NCBI GenBank assembly: GCA_033239005.1
Contig: BSQZ01000013.1
Location: 10,619,782 to 10,683,781, forward strand
Reading direction: 5' to 3'
Length of the DNA: 64,000 nt
Origin: Lamellibrachia satsuma
Lineage: Eukaryota; Annelida; Polychaeta; Sabellida; Siboglinidae
Part shown: positions 13,600-25,149 of the stretch, piece by piece
Position numbering within the stretch: position 1 is the stretch's first letter
How the letters are laid out: each line of letters opens with the position of its first letter
The notes under the pieces: generated by a model
Database searches by the model: none
Told to the model about the DNA's origin: nothing
Seen by the model: the letters and a program-made list of their open reading frames with translations, nothing else
Made by a program: the position numbers and the translations under genes

Positions 13600-13930
13600 A
13601 TCAGACAAGAGACCATCCAGTGTAGTAGTTAGCACATCCGCATTGAATGCCAGACTTCTGGGTTAAAGACCTGGACGCCTGGGATGGTACAAATCTGGCT
13701 CTCAACACCTGGGGCCTGTGCATCCTTCGTGACCCGGTTGATCACGTTAATGTCAGTCCCGTCACGTTAACTGGGGACGTAAAAGAACCACCGAGGACGA
13801 CATGCACCCTGGCAGTGACCACGCTCAGTGCCAGCATATAAAGGCCTGCTTGGCAATAATATGTTCTAAAAAAGGTTGTCGAATAAGGCCTCATTAGACT
13901 ATCAGATTCTGATAACCACAACGTATTCAC
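13600..13930 (+). mobile_element. SINE-like sequence with tRNA-type A and B boxes
   Basis: tagtagttagcacatccgc resembles a tRNA A-box region, and gggttaaagacc 45 bp later resembles a B box. A tail with ggggacgtaaaagaacc, a phrase seen in metazoan SINEs, follows. No paralogous copy is in the window to confirm the limits. Confidence 0.35.
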
Positions 13931-13979
13931 AGACTAGTCAGTTAATATAATGCTGCTGATTGCTGGAAACAACTATGAA

Positions 13980-14299
13980 TCAGCGCAGTCCGTCCTTTCG
14001 GCTATACAGCACGGTTGGCAGGCGACGGTAGAAGTCCTCGTCGAGCGACGGGGCCGCCATGGTTCGGTTGCGGTGTCGCTCCTCTAGACAGTCGAGCGCG
14101 AGGTACTGGTAGGTCAGGTGAAACTTGTTGGCGAACAGCTCCGGGCGGCCGCCCAGCCACGGAACATCGCCGACCGCGAATACACAGATGCCGCGGACCT
14201 CTCGCCCGGCACACACGCGGCCCGGGTAGTTCATGCCCAGCCAGTGCTTGGCTCGCATGATCGGGTGGAAGGAATACTCGGAGGCGATGTCCAACGGTC
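13980..14299 (-). CDS. GCNT-like exon 7 (C-terminus, stop)
   Basis: Residues 408-512 with TGA at 13980-13982. Holds RVCAGREVRGICVFAVGDVP and LFANKFHLTYQYLALDCLEE, matching the family's C-terminal block. Confidence 0.95.
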
Positions 14300-16072
14300 C
14301 TATCACGCGAACACAGGCAGAGAAACAGTTGCTCGATGTTAAGCAAGAATAAATGTTTAAAACTATGTAATAGTTTTGTGTATAACGTTGCGAACTTTTA
14401 AGGCGCTACATAACAAATAATAATAATAATTATTATTATTATTTTAGTAATATTATTGTACGTATTCTAATCTAACTCTAACTAGCTAAGTAGAGGGGTG
14501 TGATGAACTAAGACGCGTCCGCGGCAAAGGAAGATCGCAAAATCGGATTAATCAATCCTGCTGCTCAAACAAATGGAATTAAAGATAACGGCAGTCACGA
14601 GACAACACGCACGCACAACACGCATGTATAACATACACGCGCGTGCATGTACAAACACGCACGCCCTAACGCCTTGCGTATGCCTGAACATCCGTCCTAA
14701 CACGCACGCACTCACGCATGTACGCACGCGCGCACATACACACCCTTAGCAATCGGACAGCCAGTCCCGCGTCTCTGGCGTCACCGCTGACCAACTTACC
14801 TTCGTATCCGCCAGGGGCGTTTAGGTGAACGTTGTAATTTAGCACGTTCCAGTAGTGTTCGCTAGGGTGGCCGGTGTCCCAACACCACTCGAGGTAGCGT
14901 TGACCGACTTCACTCTCAATGATATACTCGACCATGTGTCGCGAGAACAGGCCGTGAAGCTCTCCTTTGAAGAAGGTAACGTTGAAGGGCGGTCCCTCCT
15001 TTGGCGTCATCGTGTTGAAGAAGATCGTCTGTTGATACGTTTTGCTCCAACGGTGCGTCCAGTGATACAAAACACGCGACATGTCCATTCTGAAAGTTAT
15101 GATAGATCTTTCATATTCGGTATATCCAAGTTGTTGTTGTTTGTTGTTGTTGTTGTTGTTTTTGTCGTCGTCGTCGTCGTTGGTGGTGGTTGCGGTGGCG
15201 GGGGCGGTGGCGGTGGCTGTGGAGGTGGCGGTGGAGGTGGCGGTGCCGGTGGCTGTGGAGGTGGCGGTGGAGGTGGCGGTGCCGGTGGCTGTGGCGGTGG
15301 CTGTGGTGGTGACGGTGGAGGTGGAGGTGGCCGTGACGGTGGCGGTTTTGACACGTTATCAGAAGAAAGAACAACGCTCGGTTTGTGACGGTCAGCTTAT
15401 GTAACTACTATTGTACGATGGTATCCGTGGGATGTCTTGTGAGTTAATAATTTATTTAGCCATTTGTTGCTGACCATCTGCCACGCATTTCATTACACCG
15501 CAGCGCGGACACACTTCTACATACACATTATAAGCAGAGAGCAGCAGAAATATACATTATATAACATGCAACTACTCGTCCTTGTTAGTCTAATACGCGC
15601 GCCGACCGAAACGCACGCACGCACACACGCACGCACGCACGCACACAAACACACCCACATTGTTCAACTCAAATGTTTTCAGTGCGTCGGTGTTCTATGT
15701 AATGTCAACAATATGGCCATGGCGTTCTCAATGACGTTCCCTCTCAACTGACATCGACACTACGCGTGAATTCTTTCAGTAGTTATTAGTTTTATTTCAG
15801 AAAGATGGTCTCAAACGTTATTCAACTGTGAAAGGAGCATACAATGAATCAACATTGATCAATAGTCTGGGGCCTTGTGTAGTCACTATAGCCCCTTGGG
15901 CTTGCGATGACTATTTAGTTTTCTACGAACAAATATATTATTTATTATGCAAATTAGTGACGGAACATGTGCGCCAATTTAAATGCCATTTTCATGATTA
16001 TTCACGAAAATCAGTTGTATAGAAATAGTTTTTTCATTAGTCAGTATGTGTGCTGGACTGCGTGCTGCGTGT

Positions 16073-16109
<37 letters not shown>

Positions 16110-19100
16110 TTCTCCAAAATATGCCCGTCCGCACGTACCTCTCCATGGAGCCGGCTATGTCATTGGAGCCGTTGAAGATTTTGGCGATGCGCACCAACTC
16201 GAGATTAGTGCGCAGCGGGAACTCCTGGCCCGTCAAATTGATGTAATATTTCCACTTTCCTCGGTGGTACTTGACTAAGTCTCGCATGCAGTTGATGGCC
16301 GGCAGGAGGACGCTGAGAACACCATCAACCACCCTTAACTACAGCATGGGAACAACAGTCATCACTGCGTGTCTGTTGCCGCTTCTTATGCCGCTGCTAT
16401 TGCTAGCTAATGTATTACACAATGTCGAGTAATAGTAAGAGTCAACTCCTATGGCGACTACATCCTCAGGAACCTGAGCTCAGAGGCGCAACAAAACAGA
16501 ATCATTATGCACAGTCATGAACAGGGACGCGCAAAAGTCATTATCAGAACGAGGGACAACTGAAGATTTATGGTGGAAATGCAATTTGGAATAAATATGT
16601 ATTGAGGTTTTTTTCGGAAAATAGCTACAGTTTCAGATGTTTTTAAAGTAATAGGGAATTTACTTCCAGACCCTAGGCGCAGCGACAGAGAAAGCACGTT
16701 TACCCAAGTTAAGTTTTGTTTTAGGCACAATAAGTTGTGAAATTGATTATCTGAGCTGCCTATGGATATTTGAATAATAATTGCGTGACTGCATACTCAT
16801 ACAACTAGTTGAATCGCACATGTCGTTTTATAAACAACAACAAAACCAGGAAAAAGTAATCAGAAAGTAATTAATTGAGAAACTGTATTACTGAAGACAG
16901 AGTGAACGTGTTTTCGTCGAGGCCACTGTCTGTGCACTGACGGACAAACACGTCAGTTACACGGCGGTTGGCAGCCGGATAGTTGGTAAACTAGTTAATA
17001 TATCAGCGTCGAACACGAAACTTAATGATAGGTTGCATAAAATACAGAAAACATTAGCTTCAATGTGGGCAGGTCACGTGGTGCCGATGGACGGGAGGGG
17101 TGACTACCTAAGAAAGCAGAGGCGATGAAACAACCAGGCTGTGGGGAACGGGGAGAACTGCACAAATAAGGATATAAGAAAGGCAGAGGAGGGTGAAAAG
17201 TGGAGGGAGAAGGCTGCCGATAGGGAGAAGGGGAAAGGGGTAACAGTTGGGGCGGTACAGCAATATGTGAACTAGCCTCACCCCTTTAAAAGGAACAACA
17301 AGGAAGAAGGGTGTATCCAACAGAAGGGCGCACGCGTGCGGACTCTTTTATATAGCCAAAAGAATGTAGTTTCTTACACATACGCGTGTTTCGCGTACCT
17401 TACGTCACCCCACTTGATCTTGTCGAGATGCGACGCGATGAAGACGTTGTCGAAGCAGGCCACCAGACGGCGCATGACGCGGTGAATGAGAAGCGACGTC
17501 TTCGTGTCGATGTGAAAGCAGTAGATGTTCTGTGGCTGGTAGATGGCGCGCAGGAGTCGCTCCGCCTGCTCCACGTCCTTGTACATGGCAATACTGCAAG
17601 ACACAGACATCGTGACAGTGGGTGCACGAGTCATCGTCGTCGTCTTCACAGTCGTCGTCGTCGTCTTCACAGTCATCATCATTGTCTTCACAGTCATCGT
17701 CGTCGTCGTCTTCACAGTCATCCTCGTCTTCACAATCATCGTCGTCGTCTTCGCTGTCATTGTCATCGTCTTCACAGTCATCATCGTCATATTCATTGTC
17801 ATCGTCGTCGTCGTCGCCGTCGTCTTCAGTTATCCTCGTTGTATTCACAATCATCGTCGTCGTCATAGTCATTGTCGTCGTCTCACTCTGTCATCGTCGT
17901 CTCCACAGTCATCGTCGTCTTCACAATTATCGTCGTCTTCTCAGTCATCGTCGTCGTCTTCACAGTCATAGTCGTCTTCGTCTTCAGTTATCGTCGATGT
18001 TTTCACGGTCATCGTCGTCGTTTTCACAGCCATCGTCGTCATCAAAGTCGTCGTCGTCTTCATATGCATCGCCATCGTCTCCGTTGTCATCGTCGTCGTC
18101 AAAGTCATCTTCGCGGCTGTTTTCACAGTCATCGTCGTCGTCGTTGTCGACGTCGTCGTCCTCACATTATTCGTCATCTTCGTCATAACGTTCGTCCTCA
18201 CTGTTAATGCCGTCGTCGCTTTCATCATCTACGTGTGTGTCGCAATCATCATAAAACGTATATTATGTGATCCAGTCGCCAATATTTCTATTTCCTTGAT
18301 TTATTTTAGCGGATTATCGTAATTATCGAATTAAACTGTTCATTCCATTCTTATCGACAAACACAATATTAACATTAAGTTCAATTATAAATTAACAATT
18401 CATTGATCATTGTGCATTTATTAAACAAGTAAACACGGCCAAGTCAACCATTTCGCTGTACCTGAAAGCAAGCGGGAAGTTCTCTTCCTCGGCCGTCAAA
18501 GGGATGTCGACGTAGCCGCGATGTCGCCGGAAGTTGTCGCAGTCCCGCAGCCACTCGTCGTACGTCTCCTCATAGATCGGCACCTTGGGACGCGTCGCCA
18601 TAACCTTGGAAACCAAAAATCGCAATGCTGACCCAATCATGTCGTGAAAACGTCGGCCATTACAAAAATAATAACCATCCGATGGCTTCATTGCCGTAAT
18701 TGTACTGATAAATAGAGGCAATTTCATGAATTAGTATGTCATTAAGTTGTTACGTGCAATGTAAGTTCATCACTCAGCACGATCGACATGATCTTCACCT
18801 TACGACAGCTGCAAGAGAAGACAGCCGAACATAACAAACGGCTTTACATCGCATTCGTTGATTTTTCAAAAGCGTTCGACTCGATCAGTCGCCCTTGTCT
18901 CTGGCGATTTCTCTCGAAATTTGGCTGCTTTGACAAGTTCATATTGATGCTGCGGGCATTCCATGAGGGCATGCAAACACAGGTGATGATTGACGGTGAG
19001 ATGACGGACGCATTTCCTGTTGAATTCTAGCGCCCACACTTACTCTCTTTTTTTAGGTATACTACTATTTGGTACACATACTTGGTACACTTGGTAGTAT

Positions 19101-21309
19101 ATTCTTCCAGCCGGTGCCTAGATACCTCAAATTCTTCTTGAACGTGTTCAGAGTAGAATCTTGTTAAATCTTATTGGAAAATTACCGTCAAAGTTATTGC
19201 TACATCAGCTACATCGTCAGTCAACATGTAGGTGGCGCTGGTGTGCGCCATGTGGTGCAGATCAGTTGAAACTATAGTAGAAACTGTTCACCTCACCTAA
19301 CTACGTTTATTTGCCTAATGACACAATTATACGTTGTCAACGTCGTCGTCAAAGTCATTGCCGACATCGACACTGTTTATTCTCTTCGTAGCTGCAGTGC
19401 TCGAAGTTTGAAATCGTGACACCACCAAAAGCGTTTACATAGCAACACGCTCCGAAGGAAGGCTTTTCGATGTGTCCCGCTTCAAAGAGAGACGAAGGTA
19501 CGACAACTGTGTGTTCGGGATCTTCTGAGGCTACACCTGCGCTTCAAATCTGACCGATGCGATATTTCTTATCACATTATGGTTTGATATACAGACTCCT
19601 CTTAATAGAATCACTTCGGGTCAGAGCAAATTGATTTCATTAAGTGGCCGATTATGTTATCCGCGATTCTATTAAGCGGTGTCCACACTACACATAAAAC
19701 AACACGTCACGATGCAGTTGCATCTGACCGATACCTTGCAATTGTATCGTTAACCATATAGTACTTCCAACTTGGGCAAATGTTAGCCCAATGTATGCTG
19801 CTTTATTGGTCCAATGTTGGCATATTGTCAACTTATCATTGGCCAAGACTGGGATGTCCACAGGGCCAATATTGGCCCAACCACGGCAACCAGTTGCTTC
19901 GCCTAACACTGGACAAACATTGGCATGCAATGTATGGTGTTATATAGGTCTGATATTGGCACACCATCATTGGCATAGGGTTGGCACGCCAATATTACGG
20001 CTGACTTTCTTTGCCAATATTGGCCCAAGCTATTAATGCTATCTGGATATGCACAGGATCTGGATCCGTGCCTGTTTTGTGTATGTTGTTGATGATCTGT
20101 CCTGACATACCTCCTGAGCTCGGAGGTGTTCCGTCGTATCGTTGGCGAGGATAGCGGCGCAGTTGACGAGGTGTGTGTACTTGATCCCAGGTACCACATA
20201 CGTCTGCCGTCGATACGCGTAGTAATCCGAGGTGCGATTGGGAGCCTCCGACGATTCCCCATTCATTTCGTTGTTCTCGTTCGGCCGCCCGATGGCGCTG
20301 TCATCTGTAGAGGAAATGTTAACGAAACGTCGGCACGGCAATCTCGCGAAGTGAGGCTAAGTGAAGTTTAGAAAAGTAGATTTGTCTGGATTGTTATATC
20401 GTTTCTTGTTCTTAATGGTGCGAGTGTGCATACAATATTGTCGGTATCGTTAAAGAGTAAATATTCAGAACCCAACTTATTACAAAATGGCCTATTGTTT
20501 TAACTAGCAAAAATACAAATCCTCCTGACGGGATAACTTGGTAGTTCATAGAAGTTAATTCGTAGTTATTGTTTACATTTGTTCACAACGCTATGCGTTT
20601 TTATACGATTGAAGTTACGTAAACCATCCACTGATCAGTGCAATATTATGTGCTAGAAAGCGTTACGTACAAAAACGGCAGGGGCGGTCTGCGTAACTTG
20701 GGACAATCGTACAAAACACATATAGCGTTGCGAACAATATATGTACATTAATTCTACAAATGGTAAGGTAATAGTAGTGTGAATTTCGAAAAAAAAGTGT
20801 TACGGATCTTTCCTGGGGTCGATGAACCCTTGATAATTTGGCGCCGAGATGCAGACCCACGCACACACGATCACACGACACACGCACATACGATCACACG
20901 ACACACGCACACACGAACACACGCACACACACGCGCGCGCCCACACACACAAACGCATGCACGCGCGATTATAGTAAGATTGTTAGTTGCTATAAATAAC
21001 AGGTAACATTCTCGTTTCTGAAAATTGGGTGTCCAATAGTATAATTCCAGTGCACGGCGTATCATTCCATGATTATGCCTACTTACAAGGTGTATTTTGC
21101 GAGTCGTCGTTTGGGTGGCCACGGGACGGCCGAACGTGCCCAGCTCCGTCGTAGTCTCCGGGGAAGCGCTGTCGGTCCAGCAGCTCAATGTAATGATAGG
21201 GCGTCGCCGCTAGCGACACTGGCTTCGGCGGAGTGTACGTGTACAGGTAGACACTGAAGACAAACAGCACCATGTTGGCGACAAACACCCATAGCAGTCT
21301 CCGCGTCAT
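13980..21309 (-). CDS. Core-2/I-type beta-1,6-N-acetylglucosaminyltransferase (GT14), 7 coding exons
   Basis: Exons in transcript order: 21309-21087, 20304-20111, 18604-18462, 17593-17399, 16312-16139, 15089-14800, 14299-13980. All have AG/GT borders and all phases join, giving 512 aa. It is a type II Golgi enzyme that should add branching GlcNAc to O-glycans. Residues 1-4 are a basic cytosolic tail, about 5-25 the membrane anchor, then a stem and the catalytic domain. Family landmarks: NCAAILANDTTEHLR (stem end), NIYCFHIDTKTS, WKYYINLTGQEFPLRTN, LEWCWDTGHPSEHYW, VRGICVFAVGDVPW and LFANKF. From known C2GnT-L structure work, Glu387 (HPSEHYW) corresponds to the catalytic base, and Arg442 and Lys465 to the UDP-phosphate ligands. 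It is longer than vertebrate GCNT1 (428 aa), mostly in the stem. The start is the first in-frame ATG, directly before the anchor. Xylosyltransferase, also GT14, fits less well. Confidence 0.93.
14800..15089 (-). CDS. GCNT-like exon 6 (catalytic Glu)
   Basis: Residues 311-406; acceptor cataactttcag, donor gtaagt. Contains the VTFFKGELHGLFSR strand (family KLFKGSAYFVLSR) and LEWCWDTGHPSEHYW with the catalytic Glu387. Confidence 0.95.
15125..15345. repeat. Triplet array (TTG)n-(TCG)n-(GGTGGC)n in GCNT-like intron 5
   Basis: Runs of ttg, then tcg, then ggtggcggtggtg-type units, starting about 36 bp from the exon 6 acceptor. Proline- and glycine-rich frames across it are artefacts. Confidence 0.95.
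16139..16312 (-). CDS. GCNT-like exon 5
   Basis: Residues 253-309; acceptor gtgttctcag, donor gtacgt. Contains LPAINCMRDL and WKYYINLTGQEFPLRTN, equivalent to the family's DLNCM-DL and W-Y-INLCG-DFP-KTN. The usual Cys of INLCG is Thr here. Confidence 0.95.
16515..16735 (-). mobile_element. LINE 3'-end relic in GCNT-like intron 4
   Basis: The minus strand reads VPKTKLNLGKRAFSVAAPRV then W-x-x-IPYYFK, the same LINE family as the plus-strand relic at 31700-32010. Frameshifted. Confidence 0.7.
17399..17593 (-). CDS. GCNT-like exon 4
   Basis: Residues 188-251; acceptor gtctgtgtcttgcag. Codes RLLRAIYQPQNIYCFHIDTK and CFDNVFIASHLDKIKW, both strongly conserved. The donor could be gtaagg or gtacgc 5 bases apart; only the second (exon end 17399) keeps phase with exon 5. 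Confidence 0.95.
17625..18235. repeat. Cryptic triplet array (CATCGTCGTCTTCACAGT-type) in GCNT-like intron 3
   Basis: About 600 bp of imperfect catcgtcgtcttcacagt repeats starting about 35 bp from the exon 4 acceptor. Open frames of Ser, Asp/Glu or Thr/Lys/Met composition are by-products of the array. Confidence 0.93.
18462..18604 (-). CDS. GCNT-like exon 3
   Basis: Residues 140-186; acceptor ggtttccaag, donor gtacag. Contains the conserved LTAEEENFPLAF (family form L-EEE--FPIA) and the Asp-Cys of the preceding helix. Confidence 0.93.
18788..19029 (+). pseudogene. Reverse transcriptase fragment (non-LTR) in GCNT-like intron 2
   Basis: Reads LRQLQEKTAEHNKRLYIAFV then DFSKAFDSISRP, RT motif A with its Asp, followed by W-FLSKFGCFDKFI. 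It stops at 19027-19029 and has no motif C. Opposite orientation to the host gene. Confidence 0.85.
19040..19165 (-). mobile_element. LINE 3'-end relic, same family as 6180-6400
   Basis: The minus strand reads STLNTFKKNL and carries the same ggtacacttggtagtata tail wording as the relic near 6.2 kb. Confidence 0.5.
19163..19335. repeat. Dispersed ~190-bp repeat, copy 2
   Basis: Direct-orientation match to 13118-13317 with a small internal deletion after ctacatcgtca. Confidence 0.85.
19745..20040. repeat. Palindromic ggccaatattggcc-type array
   Basis: Motifs gggccaatattggccca, gccaatattggcccaa, tgatattggcaca and related halves recur irregularly over about 300 bp in GCNT-like intron 2. It looks like a non-autonomous element built of short inverted motifs. 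Confidence 0.7.
20111..20304 (-). CDS. GCNT-like exon 2 (stem, start of conserved domain)
   Basis: Acceptor ttcctctacag and donor gtatgt. Residues 76-139. Ends with HLVNCAAILANDTTEHLRAQ, the segment equivalent to the first conserved Cys region of GCNTs. Contains N-glycosylation sites NRT and NDT. Confidence 0.88.
20860..20970. repeat. CA/CG-rich low-complexity tract in GCNT-like intron 1
   Basis: acacacgcacacac-type sequence with interspersed cgcgcg. Confidence 0.9.
21087..21309 (-). CDS. GCNT-like exon 1 (tail, membrane anchor, stem)
   Basis: Codes MTRRLLWVFVANMVLFVF and onward to residue 74 plus one base. Donor gtaag at 21086-21082. The 11-codon in-frame upstream extension has no ATG, so translation starts here. 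Confidence 0.9.
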
Positions 21310-21441
21310 CCTGCAGGAGTTCCGTCCCGTCCATGCAGTCACGAGCGGGCGGCGTAACGGGTTGTTTCACACTGTAGCGCGCCTCTTGTTTTTGCCCTTT
21401 CCACGACTGCATTCATTGTGGATAGTTAGCAGGTGGTGACG
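21310..21441 (-). promoter_or_regulatory. 5' leader of the GCNT-like gene, with upstream ATGs
   Basis: A good acceptor (ttatactctgtttacag) ends near 21442, suggesting the leader starts at a spliced exon. ATGs at 21416 and 21412 are out of frame with the main start. The first opens a short frame ending before it; the second runs past it. A third out-of-frame ATG lies 25 nt before the main ATG. Such uORFs usually lower translation of the main frame. Confidence 0.45.
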
Positions 21442-22924
21442 CTGTAAACAGAGTATAAGTGTGCTGATACGTTTGCGACGCGGTGGTATTTCGATGTGGT
21501 AAGATCACATAGCAACATTTGATCTACTACATACGTGCCAATCATGAATGGCGCACACATGCTAGACTCGTAACAGAAATCCGTAAGACATGCAAAGAAA
21601 CCAGTATGATCATCTACGCCCGCTTGTTTTCCGCGCGTGCGCAAAACGAGCTCGCCGCAAACTTAGATATAATTTTTTTATTGGATCTCGCGAGACTTTA
21701 GCGCAAAAGACTGCACGCACTGATCTATATATAACTGGATGGCGCGTCGGCCTGTAAATTTGACCCCACCGTGCCGCCATCTTGGATAGATCAGTGCTGT
21801 CAATCGGTAGGTAATCGCAGTGTTAAAACGCTCAACTTTGATGATAAATTGCTGCCTGTATACAAGTATACTTTTGTATTTTGTGATTCATAGGATACTG
21901 TTAGAGGTTAGTGATTAATAATAATTATTATGTTTAGCGTCACAAAGTGAACGTCCCTATTTAATTATTAATATTTTAAAGTCGATATAGCGGCTAGCCT
22001 ATATCGGGTTATTGGGAATATTGATTATAATATATATGCAAGCTTACCGATTCCTCAACTTCAAGGCTTAATGATCAGAACATAGTCTTCAATGGCTAAC
22101 AATACTCAAGAAGTTCCATTTTGTATATTCTAAATATTGCTTAATGTTGTAAAGTTGAGTGATTTGCGCCGTCATTTCAGAGTCCCCGAAAATGTCAATG
22201 AGTGCACTACCACGCACTGGTTGCGGCAATTATTGGTATACTTACGAGGATATGCCTTTTTGACGAACATTTTAAGGAAAAATTTTACAATGCCATGATC
22301 TATATATTATAGATGAGTCAAAATTATTTCATCGATGGAATGCAAACAAATTGTTAGTATTCTTCGGTGATGTACTTACTATTACAGAACAACGAAAATA
22401 CGTTTTATTCCCTAAAAGACGCCACTGGCAGTACACAAAAATGCTACCCATAGCAAGACATTTATTCCTGTACTGTAGATCCAAGTACAAGGAAAAACAG
22501 GTTTTTTCACCTGATCTAATATATCTAGCTATCAGAATAACGAATGTTGTGTTTATTTTGTTTTGAATTAACTGCTATTATTATATATAAAATAATTGTA
22601 CTAGATTCTGAGAGTGAACTTATGCCATTGTCTTCCTTACGTTACACTATTGTTGTTCTAAAGTTGAATTTAGTTCTCTATCTCCCTATTTCTCCTGTTG
22701 TCTCCCTCCCCATCACACACGCGCGTGCACGCACGCACGCACACTCACCCTCCCTCCCTTCTCCCTCAGGGAATATTCAGAAAATGTACTGTTATGCATT
22801 ATATTTTCAGAATGGCTACTTACGGAGACAGCTCTAGCATGAGTACTAATAGGCTCACATTGTTACTAGCTGGGCACAGTTTCGAACATCGTATGTTACA
22901 GCAAGTGTGCTGGAAATACAAACA

Positions 22925-23240
22925 TTGCTATGTTGCTGTACCTGCTGGACCTTACAAACATTACTGCACTGCTGTGGAATTACAAACATTGCTGTGTTGC
23001 TGTATCTGCAGGACTTTACAAACATTGCTGCACTGCTGTAGAATTACAAACATTGCTATGTTGCTGTATCTGCAGGACTTTATACAAAAAATGCTGCACT
23101 GCTGTGGAATTAGAAACATTGCTAGGTTGCTGTATCTGCAGGACTTTACAAACATTGCTATACTGCTGTGGAATTACAAATATTGCTGTACCTGCAATAA
23201 TTGCTATTCTATATATATATATATATATCTGCAGGACCTT
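22925..23240. repeat. Imperfect tandem repeat inside the P-like element
   Basis: The phrase ttgctgtatctgcaggactt recurs about every 57-62 bp with caaacattgct and actgctgtggaattacaa, roughly five units. Confidence 0.85.
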
Positions 23241-24419
23241 ATGAACATTATTACACTGTGCTTGCATGGATTTATGAACATTTATACAATATACCTGCAT
23301 GACCACCAGTATGGACTTCTGAACATTGTCTTCCATGAAATTATGACTGTTGCTGCACGGCTGGAATGTTATAATAAATTGTCTTGATAATTGTGCAGTG
23401 ACATTATGTTTCATCCATTAATTCCCCATCTGTTATGACATACTAGTTACAATCACTTTCCATAATGCAAATTCAATACAAGGTCACACCGTATTCAACT
23501 CGATGTATTGACAATTTTCACCCCCCAAAGTTTAACTGATCCGGCGTATAATAAATTACAGCTAAATTATTCCATTAATCTTGGTATATAGGTCAAATGT
23601 TAAATGTATGTCAACTAATTGTGTTATGTCAAAATAAGTAAACACTAGGCCACATAGTATTCAAGTTAACAATTTGACCATTTCCATCCACCAAAAGTTA
23701 AATAGGCATATTACCAAATTACTTACAGCTAAACTGCCATTAATCCACGTATATAAGTCAAATGTGTCTATGTATGTCCTTGTCTCGCTCACTCTTTCAT
23801 ACTCTCCCTATCTTTCTGACTCGGCATGTATATTATATATTAGGTTTTTGGACATGTCTTCTCTTGGTAAAAGCTGTGCAACAACATCAATGTGGAAACA
23901 TGATGCATAGTTTCTTCTACACTTAATTACATGCTAATGTCACATCACAAATGTTGGATCAGAAATTTGAAGATGTGATTTTAGACCTATATTTAATAAA
24001 ATTGTCATAAGGATATATGACAGTCAATTTGTTTTTAATTTGTTTCATATAAGCAGCTTTAGAAATCATGAATGGCACAGATGGTATCAACAAAATGCTG
24101 TAATACAGACAAATGCTTAATGCGTTCTGTACATGTATTACCCAGGATCCCCAAATTACATCACTGGTTGTTGTACCCCATGGGTAAATAATTTTTATTA
24201 GATGTGACATTAGCATTCAACCCACGAAGAATCATACATGGGACAGGCCAATGCCCAAGGCATGTAAGAAAACTGGGTGGTATAAATGTGAACAAACTAG
24301 AACAAGAATCTTAAAATTTTAACTAAAATTTATTTAAATAAGTACATGCATCATGTATATTCCTGTCTTGTCAAGTTGATATGTCACTGAGTAGTGGTCA
24401 GACACTTGCATCACTAGCA

Positions 24420-24659
24420 AGGAAATGGTAACCACACCGTCACTCCCCAGCATCAAAAGTGTGCAAACCAACCAATTCTCCCAAGTAATAACATTAGTGT
24501 ACTAAAGCCCCTACATAGCTAAAATAATTGTGTACCATAAGGAAATGGTAACCACACCGTCGCTCCCCAGCATCAAAAATGTGCAAACCAACCAATTCTC
24601 CCAAGTAATAACATTAGTGTACTAAAGCCCCTACATAGCTAAGATAATTTTGTACCATA
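24420..24659. repeat. 120-bp tandem duplication
   Basis: 24420-24539 and 24540-24659 are nearly identical, starting ggaaatggtaaccacaccgt and differing at a few positions. Confidence 0.95.
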
Positions 24660-24960
24660 AGCTAAACATAATATTATGATTTCAAACTGGCACACTAGGT
24701 GTCAGTACAGCTAACCAATTAAGTCAACACATATGCTATCTTAGTTATGTATTGGCAAGACACCCATATGGTAGCACCCTCACTGATGTTTAAGCAGTCT
24801 AATTTTGATAACCTCTTTCTAATCTTTCAATGTGCAACACATGTGTGTGTTGCTTCCCAAGATGACACATATTGATCTTTGAATAACACTGGGAACAACA
24901 TTTGATTAGAGAAAACATATGGTTACTGAGACAGGTTGAATCAAACATATGATTATTAAA

Positions 24961-25149
24961 TTATTCAAATACATTGACCTCTGCACAGACCTGCAAGGAT
25001 CCTGGGGAAGATTGCACAATTTGATCAGTCCTATTGATAAAACTATCCTCAAAATGTGCTGAACGAATTATGCTAAATTTGGTTGGCTTGAAACCTTCAC
25101 GCCACAAATTAACCAACCATCTGCGGTGTTGTTCAGGTGCTGTCGAAGC
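24961..25149 (-). pseudogene. THAP-domain relic of a P-like transposase
   Basis: After acceptor tgtcatttcag the minus strand reads HRRWLVNLWREGFKPTKFS, then IIRSAHFEDSF. This is the second half of a THAP zinc finger (R-W---L-R--F-P---S-IC--HF---F). The Cys expected before the HF motif is Arg, which removes a zinc ligand, and the frame ends soon after. No first THAP exon is visible upstream. Confidence 0.7.

Noticed and set aside
14002..14346. Arg/Pro-rich frames over GCNT-like exon 7
   Set aside because: Shadow frames of a GC-rich coding exon; the GT14 frame is clear.
15097..15388. Pro-rich and Gly-rich frames
   Set aside because: Artefacts of the GGT/TTG triplet array in an intron.
17374..18228. 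Asp/Glu-, Ser- and Thr/Lys-rich frames up to 188 codons
   Set aside because: They translate an intronic triplet array; only the exon 4 portion is supported as coding.
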